A stretch of 64,000 bases of DNA. It comes from Methanomassiliicoccaceae archaeon. GTDB taxonomy: Archaea > Thermoplasmatota > Thermoplasmata > Methanomassiliicoccales > Methanomethylophilaceae. The translations under genes were made by a program, and so were the position numbers. Location: the NCBI GenBank assembly GCA_034928305.1, contig JAYFOZ010000002.1:558001-622000 (forward strand). The letters are read 5' to 3'. Of this stretch, positions 8,350 through 16,219 are shown one piece after another (within the stretch, counting starts at the first letter, position 1; each line of letters opens with the position of its first letter). The notes under the pieces were generated by a model. That model did not search any database, had not been told where the DNA came from, and saw nothing but the letters and a program-made list of their open reading frames with translations.

Positions 8350-9381
8350 ATGAAAGAGGTTGATGTGGAAGTTCAGCAGAATTCTGAAGAAGTTCAGCAA
8401 GAAGAAGTCGAAAAGGTCGAGGACGATGTTTTAGAGGACGTCGTGACCGAAGAGACGGAAGTGCAGACTACGGAAGAGGATGAGAAGGAGTCTGCGGAAA
8501 GGCTCGAGACCCTCGAGGAGAAACGCAGCATTGTGAACAACGATGCCGACAAGCACAGGAAGCTCAGGGACGAATATCACGCCATGACCAAAGAGTGGAA
8601 GTCCAAGAGGGACGCTCTCAACTCTCAGGTCAGGGAACTGGTCACCGACGCGGGAAAGTGCAGGGACGAACGCGATCAGTTCAACACGCTGGTCAGGGAA
8701 GCCAAAGCTCAGAGGGACGAGTGGAACGTTAAAGTATCTGAATTCAAAGGAAAACTGACAGAACTGAGGCCAGAGAAACCTGAAGACAAGGAAAAATCCG
8801 GGCCATCGCTCGAAGAGATGAAGAGAAACCTCAGAAGGATGGAACTCGAACAGCAGACCGGCGTGCTCACAAAAGCGGCCGATGACAAGCTCGTCAAACT
8901 CATTTCGCAGTTGGCTAAACAGATAGACGAACGCGAGTCCGAGATGGAATCCTCTACCGAGCACAACGCAGAGTACAGGGAGATACAGACCATGTTCAGG
9001 GAGGCCAAGGCGACCGCCGAGGGCTTCCACACCGAAATGTCAAAGAACGCCGACCTCGCACAGTCCGCCCATGAGAAGATGATCGCACTGTACGATCAGG
9101 CTGACAGGCTCAGGAAGGAGGCCGACGCAGCCCAGGCGAAGCTGGTAGAGTATAAGCGCCTCGGCGACGAAGAGCACAGGATGCACATCGAGCTCGTAAG
9201 GTCCATACAGGACACCGACAGGGAAGCATCCGGCATCAGGAACCGCAAGTCCAATGCCCGTAAGAAGAAAGTCGAAGCCGATAATAAGAAAGAGGCCAAG
9301 GAAATCTTCGAGCGGTTCAAGAACGGGGACAAGCTCAGCACGGAGGACCTCATGGCCCTCCAGAGATCCGGCTACCTCTGA
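8350..9381 (+). CDS. Long coiled-coil protein (COG1340-like)
   Basis: A 343-residue protein that is almost entirely charged and helical. It has an acidic, Glu-rich N-terminus (about residues 1-45), a long coiled coil (about 50-325) and a short basic C-terminal region ending with a putative small helical motif (STEDLMALQRSGYL). This fits the archaeal COG1340 family of uncharacterised coiled-coil proteins. I chose ATG 8350 (MKEVDVEV) because upstream in-frame sequence reads like leader and contains a hairpin; an ATG at 8275 would add 25 unlikely residues. The gene is divergent from purB and followed by a 3' hairpin. Confidence 0.75.
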   Translation: MKEVDVEVQQNSEEVQQEEVEKVEDDVLEDVVTEETEVQTTEEDEKESAERLETLEEKRSIVNNDADKHRKLRDEYHAMTKEWKSKRDALNSQVRELVTDAGKCRDERDQFNTLVREAKAQRDEWNVKVSEFKGKLTELRPEKPEDKEKSGPSLEEMKRNLRRMELEQQTGVLTKAADDKLVKLISQLAKQIDERESEMESSTEHNAEYREIQTMFREAKATAEGFHTEMSKNADLAQSAHEKMIALYDQADRLRKEADAAQAKLVEYKRLGDEEHRMHIELVRSIQDTDREASGIRNRKSNARKKKVEADNKKEAKEIFERFKNGDKLSTEDLMALQRSGYL

Positions 9382-9388
9382 AAACATC

Positions 9389-9410
9389 TGCCTGCGGACA
9401 TCCGCAGGCA
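9389..9410 (+). terminator. 3' hairpin after the coiled-coil gene
   Basis: TGCCTGCGG (9389-9397) pairs perfectly with CCGCAGGCA (9402-9410) around an ACAT loop, 8 bases past the stop codon. It is GC-rich but is followed by ATAAAAACC rather than a T tract. It may protect the 3' end rather than act as an intrinsic terminator. Confidence 0.55.
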
Positions 9411-9469
9411 ATAAAAACCACTTATCGTATTTTACAAATATTTATATAGCACCGGAACCAATCAAGCTA

Positions 9470-9547
9470 TACGGGGATCAGGTCAGTTCTGTAGAGTGCA
9501 TCCCATCCCTTCTGACCGGCTGGCCTCTTCCCGCACTTTTAATTTTA
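9470..9547 (+). ncRNA. Candidate small structured RNA upstream of srp54
   Basis: A TATA box (TTTATATA, 9441-9448) precedes this stretch by about 25 bp. The stretch folds with an outer stem CGGGGA/TTCCCG (9472-9477 with 9528-9533) and an inner stem GGTCAG/CTGACC (9481-9486 with 9512-9517). It ends in a T-rich tract (9537-9548). srp54 has its own TATA box just before its ATG, so this could be an independent transcript. It does not carry the conserved helix 8 of 7S SRP RNA and does not fit C/D or H/ACA guides that I can see. Confidence 0.35.
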
Positions 9548-9560
9548 ATTCTCTGGAAAT

Positions 9561-9570
9561 CTATAATATA
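9561..9570 (+). promoter_or_regulatory. Predicted TATA box of srp54
   Basis: CTATAATATA is centred about 31 bp before the srp54 ATG at 9597, with no ribosome binding site between them. This fits a leaderless archaeal promoter. Confidence 0.55.
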
Positions 9571-9596
9571 TCTAAGCCCATTTAGGACTCGTTCCC

Positions 9597-10940
9597 ATGG
9601 TTCTGGAAGGTCTAGGTAAGTCGCTGAGGAACGTCCTCGGCAAGATAAGCATCGCGTCTTCTGTAGATGACGAACTGATAAAGGAGATTTCCAAAGACCT
9701 ACAGCGTGCGCTCCTGCAGGCAGACGTCAATGTGCAGCTCGTGCTGCAACTGACCGCCAAAGTTCAGGAACGCGCGCTGAACGAGAAGCCGCCGGCGGGG
9801 AAGAGCCCTAAAGAGCATGTCATCAGCATAATCTACGACGAACTGGTCTCTTTGCTCGACAACGGCGAGGGGCTGCATCTCAAACCGCAGAAGATAATGA
9901 TGGTCGGCCTGTACGGACAGGGTAAGACGACCACCTGCGGCAAACTAGCCAATTATTTCATCAAAAAAGGTTTCACGGTCGGCCTGATAGGTGCCGACGT
10001 CTACCGTCCGGCAGCCTTGGACCAGCTGAGCCAGCTCGGCCAAAAGGTAGGTGCCGAAGTATACGGGGAGCCCGGCGAGAAGAACGCTGCTAAAATCGTC
10101 AAGAACGGGATGGTCGCCTTCAAGGACAAGAAGATCGTCATCGTGGATACATCGGGGCGCCACGCGCTCGAGGACGACCTCATACAGGAACTGAAGGACA
10201 TCGATGCGGCCGCGAAGCCCGACGAGAGGGTCCTTGTTCTGGATTCACAGGTAGGACAGCAGGCAGGCCCACAGGCAGAGGCGTTCCATGCGGCCGTCGG
10301 AGTGACCGGGGTCATACTGACCAAGATGGACGGAACGGCCAAGGGAGGCGGCGCGCTTTCGGCCGTGTCCAAAACCGACGCCAGGATAGTATTTATCGGT
10401 ACGGGGGAGCACATACGCGACCTGGAACCGTTCGACGCGAACAGATTCATCTCCAGGCTTCTGGGGATGGGGGACCTGTCTTATCTGGTCCAGATCGCGA
10501 AGGACGAGTTCGGCGGTGACGAGTCGGTGGAACAGGCCAGCAAGAACATGCTGTCCGGAAAGTTCACACTTGTCGACATGTATCAGCAGATGGCCGCCGT
10601 GACTAAGATGGGGCCTTTGCAGAAGGTCATGTCGATGCTGCCGGGCATGAGCAACATGGAAGATAAGATCGATTACGAAGAGTCGCAGAAACGACTCGCT
10701 CAGTTCAGGGTGATCATGGACTCCATGACCCTTCAGGAGAAAGAGCAGCCCGCAATCATCAAGGGAAAGCGCATAGACAGGATAGCGGCCGGTGCCGGGG
10801 TCGAGCCCAGAGACGTCCGTCTGCTTCTGAAACAGTACAATCAGAGCAGAAAGATGATGGGAACCATCGGAAAGGACCGCAAGATGCGTAAAAAGCTGAT
10901 GAAGCAGTTCGGCGACATGGATGCCGACATGGGGCAGTGA
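9597..10940 (+). CDS. srp54: Signal recognition particle protein SRP54
   Basis: A 447-residue SRP GTPase that binds signal peptides on 7S RNA and docks with FtsY at the membrane. The N domain covers about residues 1-90. The G domain has the P loop (GLYGQGKTTT, near 102), the DVYRPAA motif, DTSGR (near 184) and TKMDGTAKGGG (near 243). The Met-rich M domain follows from about 300 to the end, with runs such as MTKMGPLQKVMSMLPGM. The next gene, trmY, starts 4 bp after the stop and is likely co-transcribed. Confidence 0.97.
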   Translation: MVLEGLGKSLRNVLGKISIASSVDDELIKEISKDLQRALLQADVNVQLVLQLTAKVQERALNEKPPAGKSPKEHVISIIYDELVSLLDNGEGLHLKPQKIMMVGLYGQGKTTTCGKLANYFIKKGFTVGLIGADVYRPAALDQLSQLGQKVGAEVYGEPGEKNAAKIVKNGMVAFKDKKIVIVDTSGRHALEDDLIQELKDIDAAAKPDERVLVLDSQVGQQAGPQAEAFHAAVGVTGVILTKMDGTAKGGGALSAVSKTDARIVFIGTGEHIRDLEPFDANRFISRLLGMGDLSYLVQIAKDEFGGDESVEQASKNMLSGKFTLVDMYQQMAAVTKMGPLQKVMSMLPGMSNMEDKIDYEESQKRLAQFRVIMDSMTLQEKEQPAIIKGKRIDRIAAGAGVEPRDVRLLLKQYNQSRKMMGTIGKDRKMRKKLMKQFGDMDADMGQ

Positions 10941-10944
10941 TCGT

Positions 10945-11535
10945 ATGCGTTATTTCGTCGTTACGGGGCATCGAGCATACAGCACTCCCGATTTCAAGCT
11001 TGACGACATATGCGGGGGCGCCGGAAGACTGGATGTCCTTGTCAGATGCGTCACGTCGGCGTTTTTTCTCAGTCACGATATAAGAAAGGACACAGAGGTT
11101 TACCTGATCCTCGAGGGAGGGGGCGACGCACCGAAGACCGTGCGTTTCTCAGGGGAGGAGATAAGGTATCTCAACCCGGACGAGAGGAGCACGGCGTCCC
11201 TAATCCGGAACGCGCTGCTTAAGAAGGTCCCGCAGGAGGGAGAGAAAAGGTCTTCTCCCGGCGTGTACATATCCAGGATGTCGTTCGAAGACGTTATATC
11301 GTTCCTTTCGGAGAAGGGCGAGCTCGTCTATCTCAAGGAGGACGGCACCGACGTCCGCGATTTCACATTCCCTGAAAACCCGATATTCGTGCTAGGGGAC
11401 GACAAGGACCTGACCGAAGAAGAAGAATCGTTCCTTCTGGAGCGTTCGCCGGCAAAGATATGCCTGGGGCCCCGCAGCCTCCATGCCAACCAGTGCGTGG
11501 TCGTCGTCCAGAACGAGATGGATCGAGCAGAGTGA
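10945..11535 (+). CDS. trmY: tRNA pseudouridine(54) N1-methyltransferase TrmY
   Basis: A 196-residue SPOUT-class methyltransferase that makes N1-methylpseudouridine at position 54 in the T loop of archaeal tRNAs. The N-terminus (MRYFVVTGHRA) and the C-terminal knot region (ICLGPRSLHANQCVVVVQNEMD) fit the TrmY family well. I chose ATG 10945, four bases after the srp54 stop; an earlier in-frame ATG at 10921 would overlap srp54 and is not needed. It forms an operon with srp54 and the small zinc-ribbon gene downstream. Confidence 0.92.
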   Translation: MRYFVVTGHRAYSTPDFKLDDICGGAGRLDVLVRCVTSAFFLSHDIRKDTEVYLILEGGGDAPKTVRFSGEEIRYLNPDERSTASLIRNALLKKVPQEGEKRSSPGVYISRMSFEDVISFLSEKGELVYLKEDGTDVRDFTFPENPIFVLGDDKDLTEEEESFLLERSPAKICLGPRSLHANQCVVVVQNEMDRAE

Positions 11536-11566
11536 ACCTTTATTATCTGAACCTGGATGACACATC

Positions 11567-11764
11567 ATGGCCGAAGGCGAGAGGATACCGCAGCACAGGC
11601 ACTGCATCAATTGTGGAAAGGCGTTCGTCGGTGTAGGGAACTACTGCGGCAACGAATGCAGGGATACCTCCGGCAAAGACGTCAAGAAGAAACTGAAGAT
11701 ATACGTCGCTGTGCTGGCCGTCATCATGGTCGCCACTATCGCGATAATCATCAGCGGGATCTGA
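11567..11764 (+). CDS. DUF2116-type zinc-ribbon protein with C-terminal membrane helix
   Basis: A 65-residue protein. Four cysteines (C13 and C16 in HCINCG, C27 and C31 in YCGNEC) form a zinc ribbon in the first half. The C-terminal hydrophobic segment, about residues 45-63, looks like a tail anchor. This fits the archaeal DUF2116 (COG4068) family of unknown function. It starts 31 bp after trmY and ends 2 bp before the coaD fusion gene, so it lies within the same rightward operon. Confidence 0.85.
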   Translation: MAEGERIPQHRHCINCGKAFVGVGNYCGNECRDTSGKDVKKKLKIYVAVLAVIMVATIAIIISGI

Positions 11765-11766
11765 TC

Positions 11767-12723
11767 ATGCGCTCTGCGGTTGCCGGAACATTCGATATTC
11801 TGCATGACGGGCACCGCGCTCTGCTCAGGCGAGCCTTCGAGATCGGAGACGCGGTCGCAGTCGGTATAACGTCGGACGAAATGGCCGCCAAGGGCAGAAA
11901 GATTATTCTTCCGCTGGAACTCAGGATATCTGCGCTCAGGGCGTTCCTTGCTGGAACTTCCAAGCCGTGGGAGATCTTTATCATCGACGATATCTACGGC
12001 CCGAAGGAAATGATGGACCTGGTTGATGTGCTTGTTCTGACCGAGGAGACTCTTTCCAATGGCAAGAAGATCAACGATGATCGCAGATCCCGCGGGGTGC
12101 GGCCACTGGAGTTCTCGGTAGTGCAGCTGGTCATGGCGGACGACGGGGCTAAGATATCTTCCAGTGCTATTTTAGAAGGAAGATATGGTAAAAACGGGGT
12201 CAGCAATGTGCCGGATATTGCAGTCGGATCGCTGAATCCCGTAAAGATAGAGGCCGTAAGGAGCGTGCTCGAGAAGATATACGGCAGTGTCAGGATAACT
12301 GCCGCAGATGTCGACAGCGGCGTTCCGGAACAGCCGTTCGAGTCCGACGTCAGGAAAGGGGCCATCAACAGGGCCCGCAATGCGCTGGGAGACCACACTA
12401 TGGCATTCGGCATCGAAGCAGGGGTCTTCGAGAGGGAGGAGGGTCTGTTCGACATCCAATACTGCGCCGTGCTCGACAGGAATGGCACGCTCACTGTAGG
12501 CATGGGGCCCGGATTCACATACCCAGACGACATAGCCGATCTGGTCCGCAACGGTTTTACCGTTGCCGAAGCGATCGCCGAGCTTTATGGTAACAAAGGG
12601 GTCGGCAAAAGGCAGGGCGCCATCGGAATGCTCAGCAACGGTCTGCTGGACCGTAAAACTCTGACCGAGCAGTCGGTGATCGCAGCGATGGTCCCGCGCA
12701 TTTCTTCGGACCTCGGTTATTGA
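11767..12723 (+). CDS. Fusion of phosphopantetheine adenylyltransferase and DUF84 inosine/xanthosine triphosphatase
   Basis: A 318-residue two-domain protein. Residues 1 to about 145 are an archaeal-type CoaD (4'-phosphopantetheine plus ATP to dephospho-CoA), with the nucleotidyltransferase motif GTFDILHDGH at residues 7-16 and KISSSAI near 125. Residues from about 152 to the end match the YjjX/DUF84 family that hydrolyses ITP and XTP (VGSLNPVKIEAV at the start, FGIEAGVF in the middle). The ATG at 11767 directly follows the preceding stop with a TGATC spacer. The fusion joins CoA synthesis to nucleotide-pool cleaning, and a functional link between them is unclear. Confidence 0.9.
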   Translation: MRSAVAGTFDILHDGHRALLRRAFEIGDAVAVGITSDEMAAKGRKIILPLELRISALRAFLAGTSKPWEIFIIDDIYGPKEMMDLVDVLVLTEETLSNGKKINDDRRSRGVRPLEFSVVQLVMADDGAKISSSAILEGRYGKNGVSNVPDIAVGSLNPVKIEAVRSVLEKIYGSVRITAADVDSGVPEQPFESDVRKGAINRARNALGDHTMAFGIEAGVFEREEGLFDIQYCAVLDRNGTLTVGMGPGFTYPDDIADLVRNGFTVAEAIAELYGNKGVGKRQGAIGMLSNGLLDRKTLTEQSVIAAMVPRISSDLGY

Positions 12724-12724
12724 T

Positions 12725-12734
12725 ATAAATATCC
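12725..12734 (+). promoter_or_regulatory. Predicted TATA box of the ETF-like pair
   Basis: ATATAAATAT lies about 25 bp before the ATG at 12754, directly after the coaD-DUF84 stop codon. This suggests a separate, leaderless transcript for the ETF-like genes. Confidence 0.55.
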
Positions 12735-12753
12735 TGGCGACCGTATATGGCCC

Positions 12754-13326
12754 ATGGAGTATGTTCTATCCGTGACAGGCGATCCCGCTTCGGCTTTGGG
12801 TGCCTTGCAGGCGGTCATGAAGAATGATGACACACTCATCGCGGTTGCCATAGGGGCAGAAAAACTCGATGATACGCTCAATACCTGCATATCTGCGGGC
12901 GCTTCGAGGACATACCGGCTCATGGACGAGGATTTCAAAGGCTCCGATACATGGGCATTGGCCAGGATATATGCGGCCTTCGTCCAAAAATACAGTCCCG
13001 AGATGGAATTGATGATATTCAGTCGCTACAGTTCCGCATTACCGATGCTGGCACATTTGATCGGGGTGCAGCAGTTCTGCTATGTTACCGAAATCGCAAG
13101 TGACGCGGAAGGCATCATTGTCACCCAGGACTACGGGGACGAGAGGAGGAAATGCCGCGTGCCTCGAGGATCGGTCATCTCTCTTAAAGAAAACACGCAG
13201 TTTTCATATGAAGATAAAAGTGCCAGCGCATCCAAGATCGAAAACATTGACAGGGAAGGCCTGGAACTGGCGAAGATGTCTGTCGGCTTCCGTGGTTCCC
13301 GTGTATTTGCCAGAGAGGTGTGCTGA
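12754..13326 (+). CDS. Reduced ETF beta-like protein
   Basis: A 190-residue protein related to the beta subunit of electron transfer flavoprotein (EtfB/FixA). It is much shorter than the usual 250-260 residues. The Rossmann-like core is recognisable: an alternating N-terminal half, then PMLAHLIG and YVTEIASD around residues 95-115. The family segment DGDTGQVPP that contacts AMP or FAD is replaced by SRYSSALPM, and the C-terminal recognition loop is absent. It overlaps the following EtfA-like gene by one base. Binding of a flavin or AMP is therefore uncertain. Confidence 0.75.
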   Translation: MEYVLSVTGDPASALGALQAVMKNDDTLIAVAIGAEKLDDTLNTCISAGASRTYRLMDEDFKGSDTWALARIYAAFVQKYSPEMELMIFSRYSSALPMLAHLIGVQQFCYVTEIASDAEGIIVTQDYGDERRKCRVPRGSVISLKENTQFSYEDKSASASKIENIDREGLELAKMSVGFRGSRVFAREVC

Positions 13327-14033
13327 TGGGAGGATGCGACGGATGTGCGTCGAGCGGTTCATGCCCCTCCTACAGTTCCGGCGACTCATGCAGCACCGGC
13401 TCATGCGGAGGGGAAAAGAAGCTTCCTCCGGGGATGCTGGAACATTACAATACAAACCAATCGACGGCTGACGGTACGCTTGTGTTCATAGAGGTATCGG
13501 ACAAGGAAGGCGAGCAGGTAATCGAACCCGTTTCTTTGCAGTTGCTGAATAAAGCTTCTGAAATGGGAGGGGGGCGTCTGTTCGGAGTCATGTTCGGTGG
13601 GCCGGAGCGGAAAGAAATCTACAAAAGAGTATTCTCCTACGGAGTGGACACGCTTTATCATGTCAGGGACGTCCGTCTTTCGACATTTCATCCGGAAGCC
13701 TATGCGGAATCGATTGCAAAGATATGCGAACGCATCATTCCTGCCGTCGTGCTCATAGGATCTACTGCGAGAGGTACGGAGCTGGCTCCGAGGACGGCAG
13801 CCTCAATGGGAACGGGCATCGTGACGGACTGCAGCGATCTGGCACTCGAGGGGAGAAAGCTTAGCATGTTCCGTGTTTCCAATGGTAAAAAGATACGTTA
13901 CGAGTGTGTATCATTTCCCCAAGTGGCAACAGTAAAGGAAGACGTTTTCCCATCACCCGATGTCGATGAGGGGCGCGGCGGCACCGCATTCTATTGGCAG
14001 TACCGCGGGAACAAAATCAAACAGATATTGTAA
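13326..14033 (+). CDS. Reduced ETF alpha-like protein with N-terminal cysteine cluster, no FAD domain
   Basis: A 235-residue EtfA-like protein. I chose ATG 13326, which has a GAGGTG site 5 nt upstream, over a GTG at 13320. The first 29 residues are a Gly/Ser-rich tail with five cysteines (C4, C7, C13, C22, C27) that could bind a metal or Fe-S cluster. Residues from about 45 on match the N-terminal domain of EtfA, including the conserved ARGTELAPRTAASMGTG stretch. The protein stops where the C-terminal FAD-binding domain of normal EtfA (about 310-330 residues) would begin. No remnant of that domain follows: the opposite-strand peroxiredoxin gene abuts the stop. Confidence 0.75.
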   Translation: MGGCDGCASSGSCPSYSSGDSCSTGSCGGEKKLPPGMLEHYNTNQSTADGTLVFIEVSDKEGEQVIEPVSLQLLNKASEMGGGRLFGVMFGGPERKEIYKRVFSYGVDTLYHVRDVRLSTFHPEAYAESIAKICERIIPAVVLIGSTARGTELAPRTAASMGTGIVTDCSDLALEGRKLSMFRVSNGKKIRYECVSFPQVATVKEDVFPSPDVDEGRGGTAFYWQYRGNKIKQIL

Positions 14034-14504
14034 TCATGGGCTCTTGGTAAGCGAGATCGCGCGGTCTAGGACTTCCTGTGCATGTCCGTCGACCTTCACC
14101 TTTTTCCAGGCGGCTTCGACCTTCCCGTCCCTCCCCACAATGAATGTGGAGCGGATGACTCCCTCGACCTCTTTGCCGTACATGACTTTTTTGCCCCAGG
14201 CTCCGGCGGCTTCGGTAAGGGCATGGTCGGGGTCGCTGAGGAGTTTTATTTTCAGTCCGTTTTTGTCGATAAATTTCCTGTGCGTTGCAGGGGAGTCCCT
14301 GCTGATCCCTATCACGGCGATGTTGCGCAGCATGAAGTTTACGATAAGTCCCGAAAAGTCAACAGCTTCGCGAGTGCATCCGGAAGTGTTGTCCTTCGGA
14401 TAAAAATAAATCACATGGCGTACGCCTGCGAGCGCTTTGCTATCGAATATTTCACCGTTTTCATCGGCAAGCAAGAAATCCGGAAATCTGTCTCCTATTT
14501 CCAT
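14034..14504 (-). CDS. Peroxiredoxin, BCP/PrxQ family (1-Cys form)
   Basis: A 156-residue thioredoxin-fold peroxidase that reduces hydrogen peroxide and organic hydroperoxides. The peroxidatic cysteine is C43 in the motif TSGCTRE. The resolving cysteine found five residues later in many BCP proteins is valine here (V48) and no other cysteine is visible, so this is a 1-Cys type that needs an external thiol partner. The start at 14504 lies 9 bp after pheT, so it is co-transcribed with pheT. Its stop abuts the stop of the EtfA-like gene on the other strand. Confidence 0.9.
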   Translation of the reverse strand: MEIGDRFPDFLLADENGEIFDSKALAGVRHVIYFYPKDNTSGCTREAVDFSGLIVNFMLRNIAVIGISRDSPATHRKFIDKNGLKIKLLSDPDHALTEAAGAWGKKVMYGKEVEGVIRSTFIVGRDGKVEAAWKKVKVDGHAQEVLDRAISLTKSP

Positions 14505-14513
14505 GGTATAACC

Positions 14514-16178
14514 TCAGAACATGCTGGAGCCCTTCGATATGAAAGGGCCAAGATCTAATTCTATCATGATCACCGGGTGGTTGATCTCGAAATCCGTGAT
14601 GACCTTCGGAGATACTTCTCCGAAGATGCCGACCGACTCGCCGCCAACGACTACGGACGCTCCTCTTCCCGGAACGAACGTATCGTACCCGCAGTTTTCT
14701 ATCAGGTAGCTGCATCCGATCTCCCTCAGAATGCCCTCTGTCAGGGACTTCGCTTCGGTGAAAGACGTCTTGGAAGCGGCCATGACGGCGCATAGATGGA
14801 GTCTGTTCGCGCATTCCCTTACGACGTAACCTGCTTCGAATATTTTCTGGGGAAGGTCCCTGTGGCGATTGTGTCTGAGGATCCTCATCAGGCTCGGGAA
14901 AAGATTGGCTCTGAGGCATGTATGGTCCTCGGTTATCGGATTCTTGATCTGAACGGTCTTAACTTCAGGAATTCCCGAAATGCAGAACTCGTCCGTCTCG
15001 TTGCTCAATGTCAAAGTGGTGACCTCGGTGTACCCCAGACCTATCATGATGTTCCGGATGTTGTCGGAGAAAACAGTGTCTGTAAGGCGCGAAGCGACTG
15101 TCTGGTCTAACTTGTACGGTCCTCCGAACTTCTCAAAGCCATAACCTGCGGCCACGTCTTCATAGATGTCCACATCGTGCATTATGTCCAATCTTGTGGA
15201 CGGAATGGATACGAAAACCCCGTCGCCATTCTCTTCCACGGGGGCGGCGTCGAGCCCCATTCTGCGCAGCGCCGCGACCATTCCCGTCTGCCCAAGGGCC
15301 GTTCCTAGGAATTTATCGCATTCTTTGGACGAAACGATACGGTCCGATGGTGCGAGGTCGGGCGAAACAAAACTATCTGCGCCGTCCTGCATATGTACCG
15401 CGCCGATTCTTCCTCCTCTCTCCGCCAAAGCGGTGCATACGATGTCCAAAGCTCCTTTCACGGCCTTGCGGTCGGTACCGGTGACATCTATGAACAGGTT
15501 ACGGGTTTCTGTCGTAACTGTGGTCAAAGCTCCGTTTATTATCGGTGGGAACGACAAAACTTTGCCCTCAGAATCCCTGATTATCGGATATTTCTCGGCG
15601 CCACTCAGAAGATCGGCATATTCGCGTCCCTTCTCGTGCTTTTCCAATATTTCATGCAGGTCCATCTTTTCGGTTTTAGCGAGCGGAACGAACCTGATCT
15701 TTTTCGGGTCCTCGAGGGAATAAGTGAACGGAGGTGCGACCTTGTCGAGGTCGTGGATTCCGATCGCCAGCTTGCTTCTCTTGCGTCCGATGGTAAGGTG
15801 AAGTTTCTCTTGAAGTTCCATCATGGACTTCAGCAGGCGGTCGTCTACCTCTACGTCGAAAACCGCTCCGCAAAGGAAATACGGGCGCAGAGATCTGACG
15901 TTCTGATCGATCGTGACATCGATATCGGTGTCTTCGACGTAATACTCATGCATACAGGGCTGTATGTCGAGGAAGGACCTTAGCGCCCTGGCTAGCCCCT
16001 CGACACAGTAAAGGTCAGGTCTGTTCGGGAAGAATTCGACGGACATGTCGTCGGCGCCTGTCTCGGTGTCGTGCATATCGGCGCCCAGCAACGGTATTTT
16101 CTCGACGAGCAATGACTGTGGTACTTCCTCACCTATCAGCGAACAAAGGTCGCTGTAGCTGAAGTTGATAACTGGCAT
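14514..16178 (-). CDS. pheT: Phenylalanine--tRNA ligase beta subunit
   Basis: A 554-residue protein of normal archaeal length, the beta subunit of the alpha2-beta2 PheRS that charges tRNA-Phe. The N-terminal part is the archaeal/eukaryotic type (MPVINFSYSDLCSLIGEEVP). The B3/B4 editing region lies near residues 90-250 and B5 near 290-370. The catalytic-like C-terminal domain ends with EVSPKVITDFEINHPV. The alpha subunit gene (pheS) is not in this window. The start is the only good ATG and follows hmgA by 41 bp on the same strand. Confidence 0.95.
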   Translation of the reverse strand: MPVINFSYSDLCSLIGEEVPQSLLVEKIPLLGADMHDTETGADDMSVEFFPNRPDLYCVEGLARALRSFLDIQPCMHEYYVEDTDIDVTIDQNVRSLRPYFLCGAVFDVEVDDRLLKSMMELQEKLHLTIGRKRSKLAIGIHDLDKVAPPFTYSLEDPKKIRFVPLAKTEKMDLHEILEKHEKGREYADLLSGAEKYPIIRDSEGKVLSFPPIINGALTTVTTETRNLFIDVTGTDRKAVKGALDIVCTALAERGGRIGAVHMQDGADSFVSPDLAPSDRIVSSKECDKFLGTALGQTGMVAALRRMGLDAAPVEENGDGVFVSIPSTRLDIMHDVDIYEDVAAGYGFEKFGGPYKLDQTVASRLTDTVFSDNIRNIMIGLGYTEVTTLTLSNETDEFCISGIPEVKTVQIKNPITEDHTCLRANLFPSLMRILRHNRHRDLPQKIFEAGYVVRECANRLHLCAVMAASKTSFTEAKSLTEGILREIGCSYLIENCGYDTFVPGRGASVVVGGESVGIFGEVSPKVITDFEINHPVIMIELDLGPFISKGSSMF

Positions 16179-16219
16179 ATCCGCATCATGGATAATTCCC
16201 TATAAAAGGACTTTCAGGA

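Noticed and set aside
9470-9597. 7S SRP RNA next to srp54
   Set aside because: Too short, and the conserved helix 8 loop sequences are absent.
13326-14033. EtfA truncated by a TAG pyrrolysine codon
   Set aside because: The stop is TAA and the next gene on the opposite strand begins at once; no FAD domain follows.
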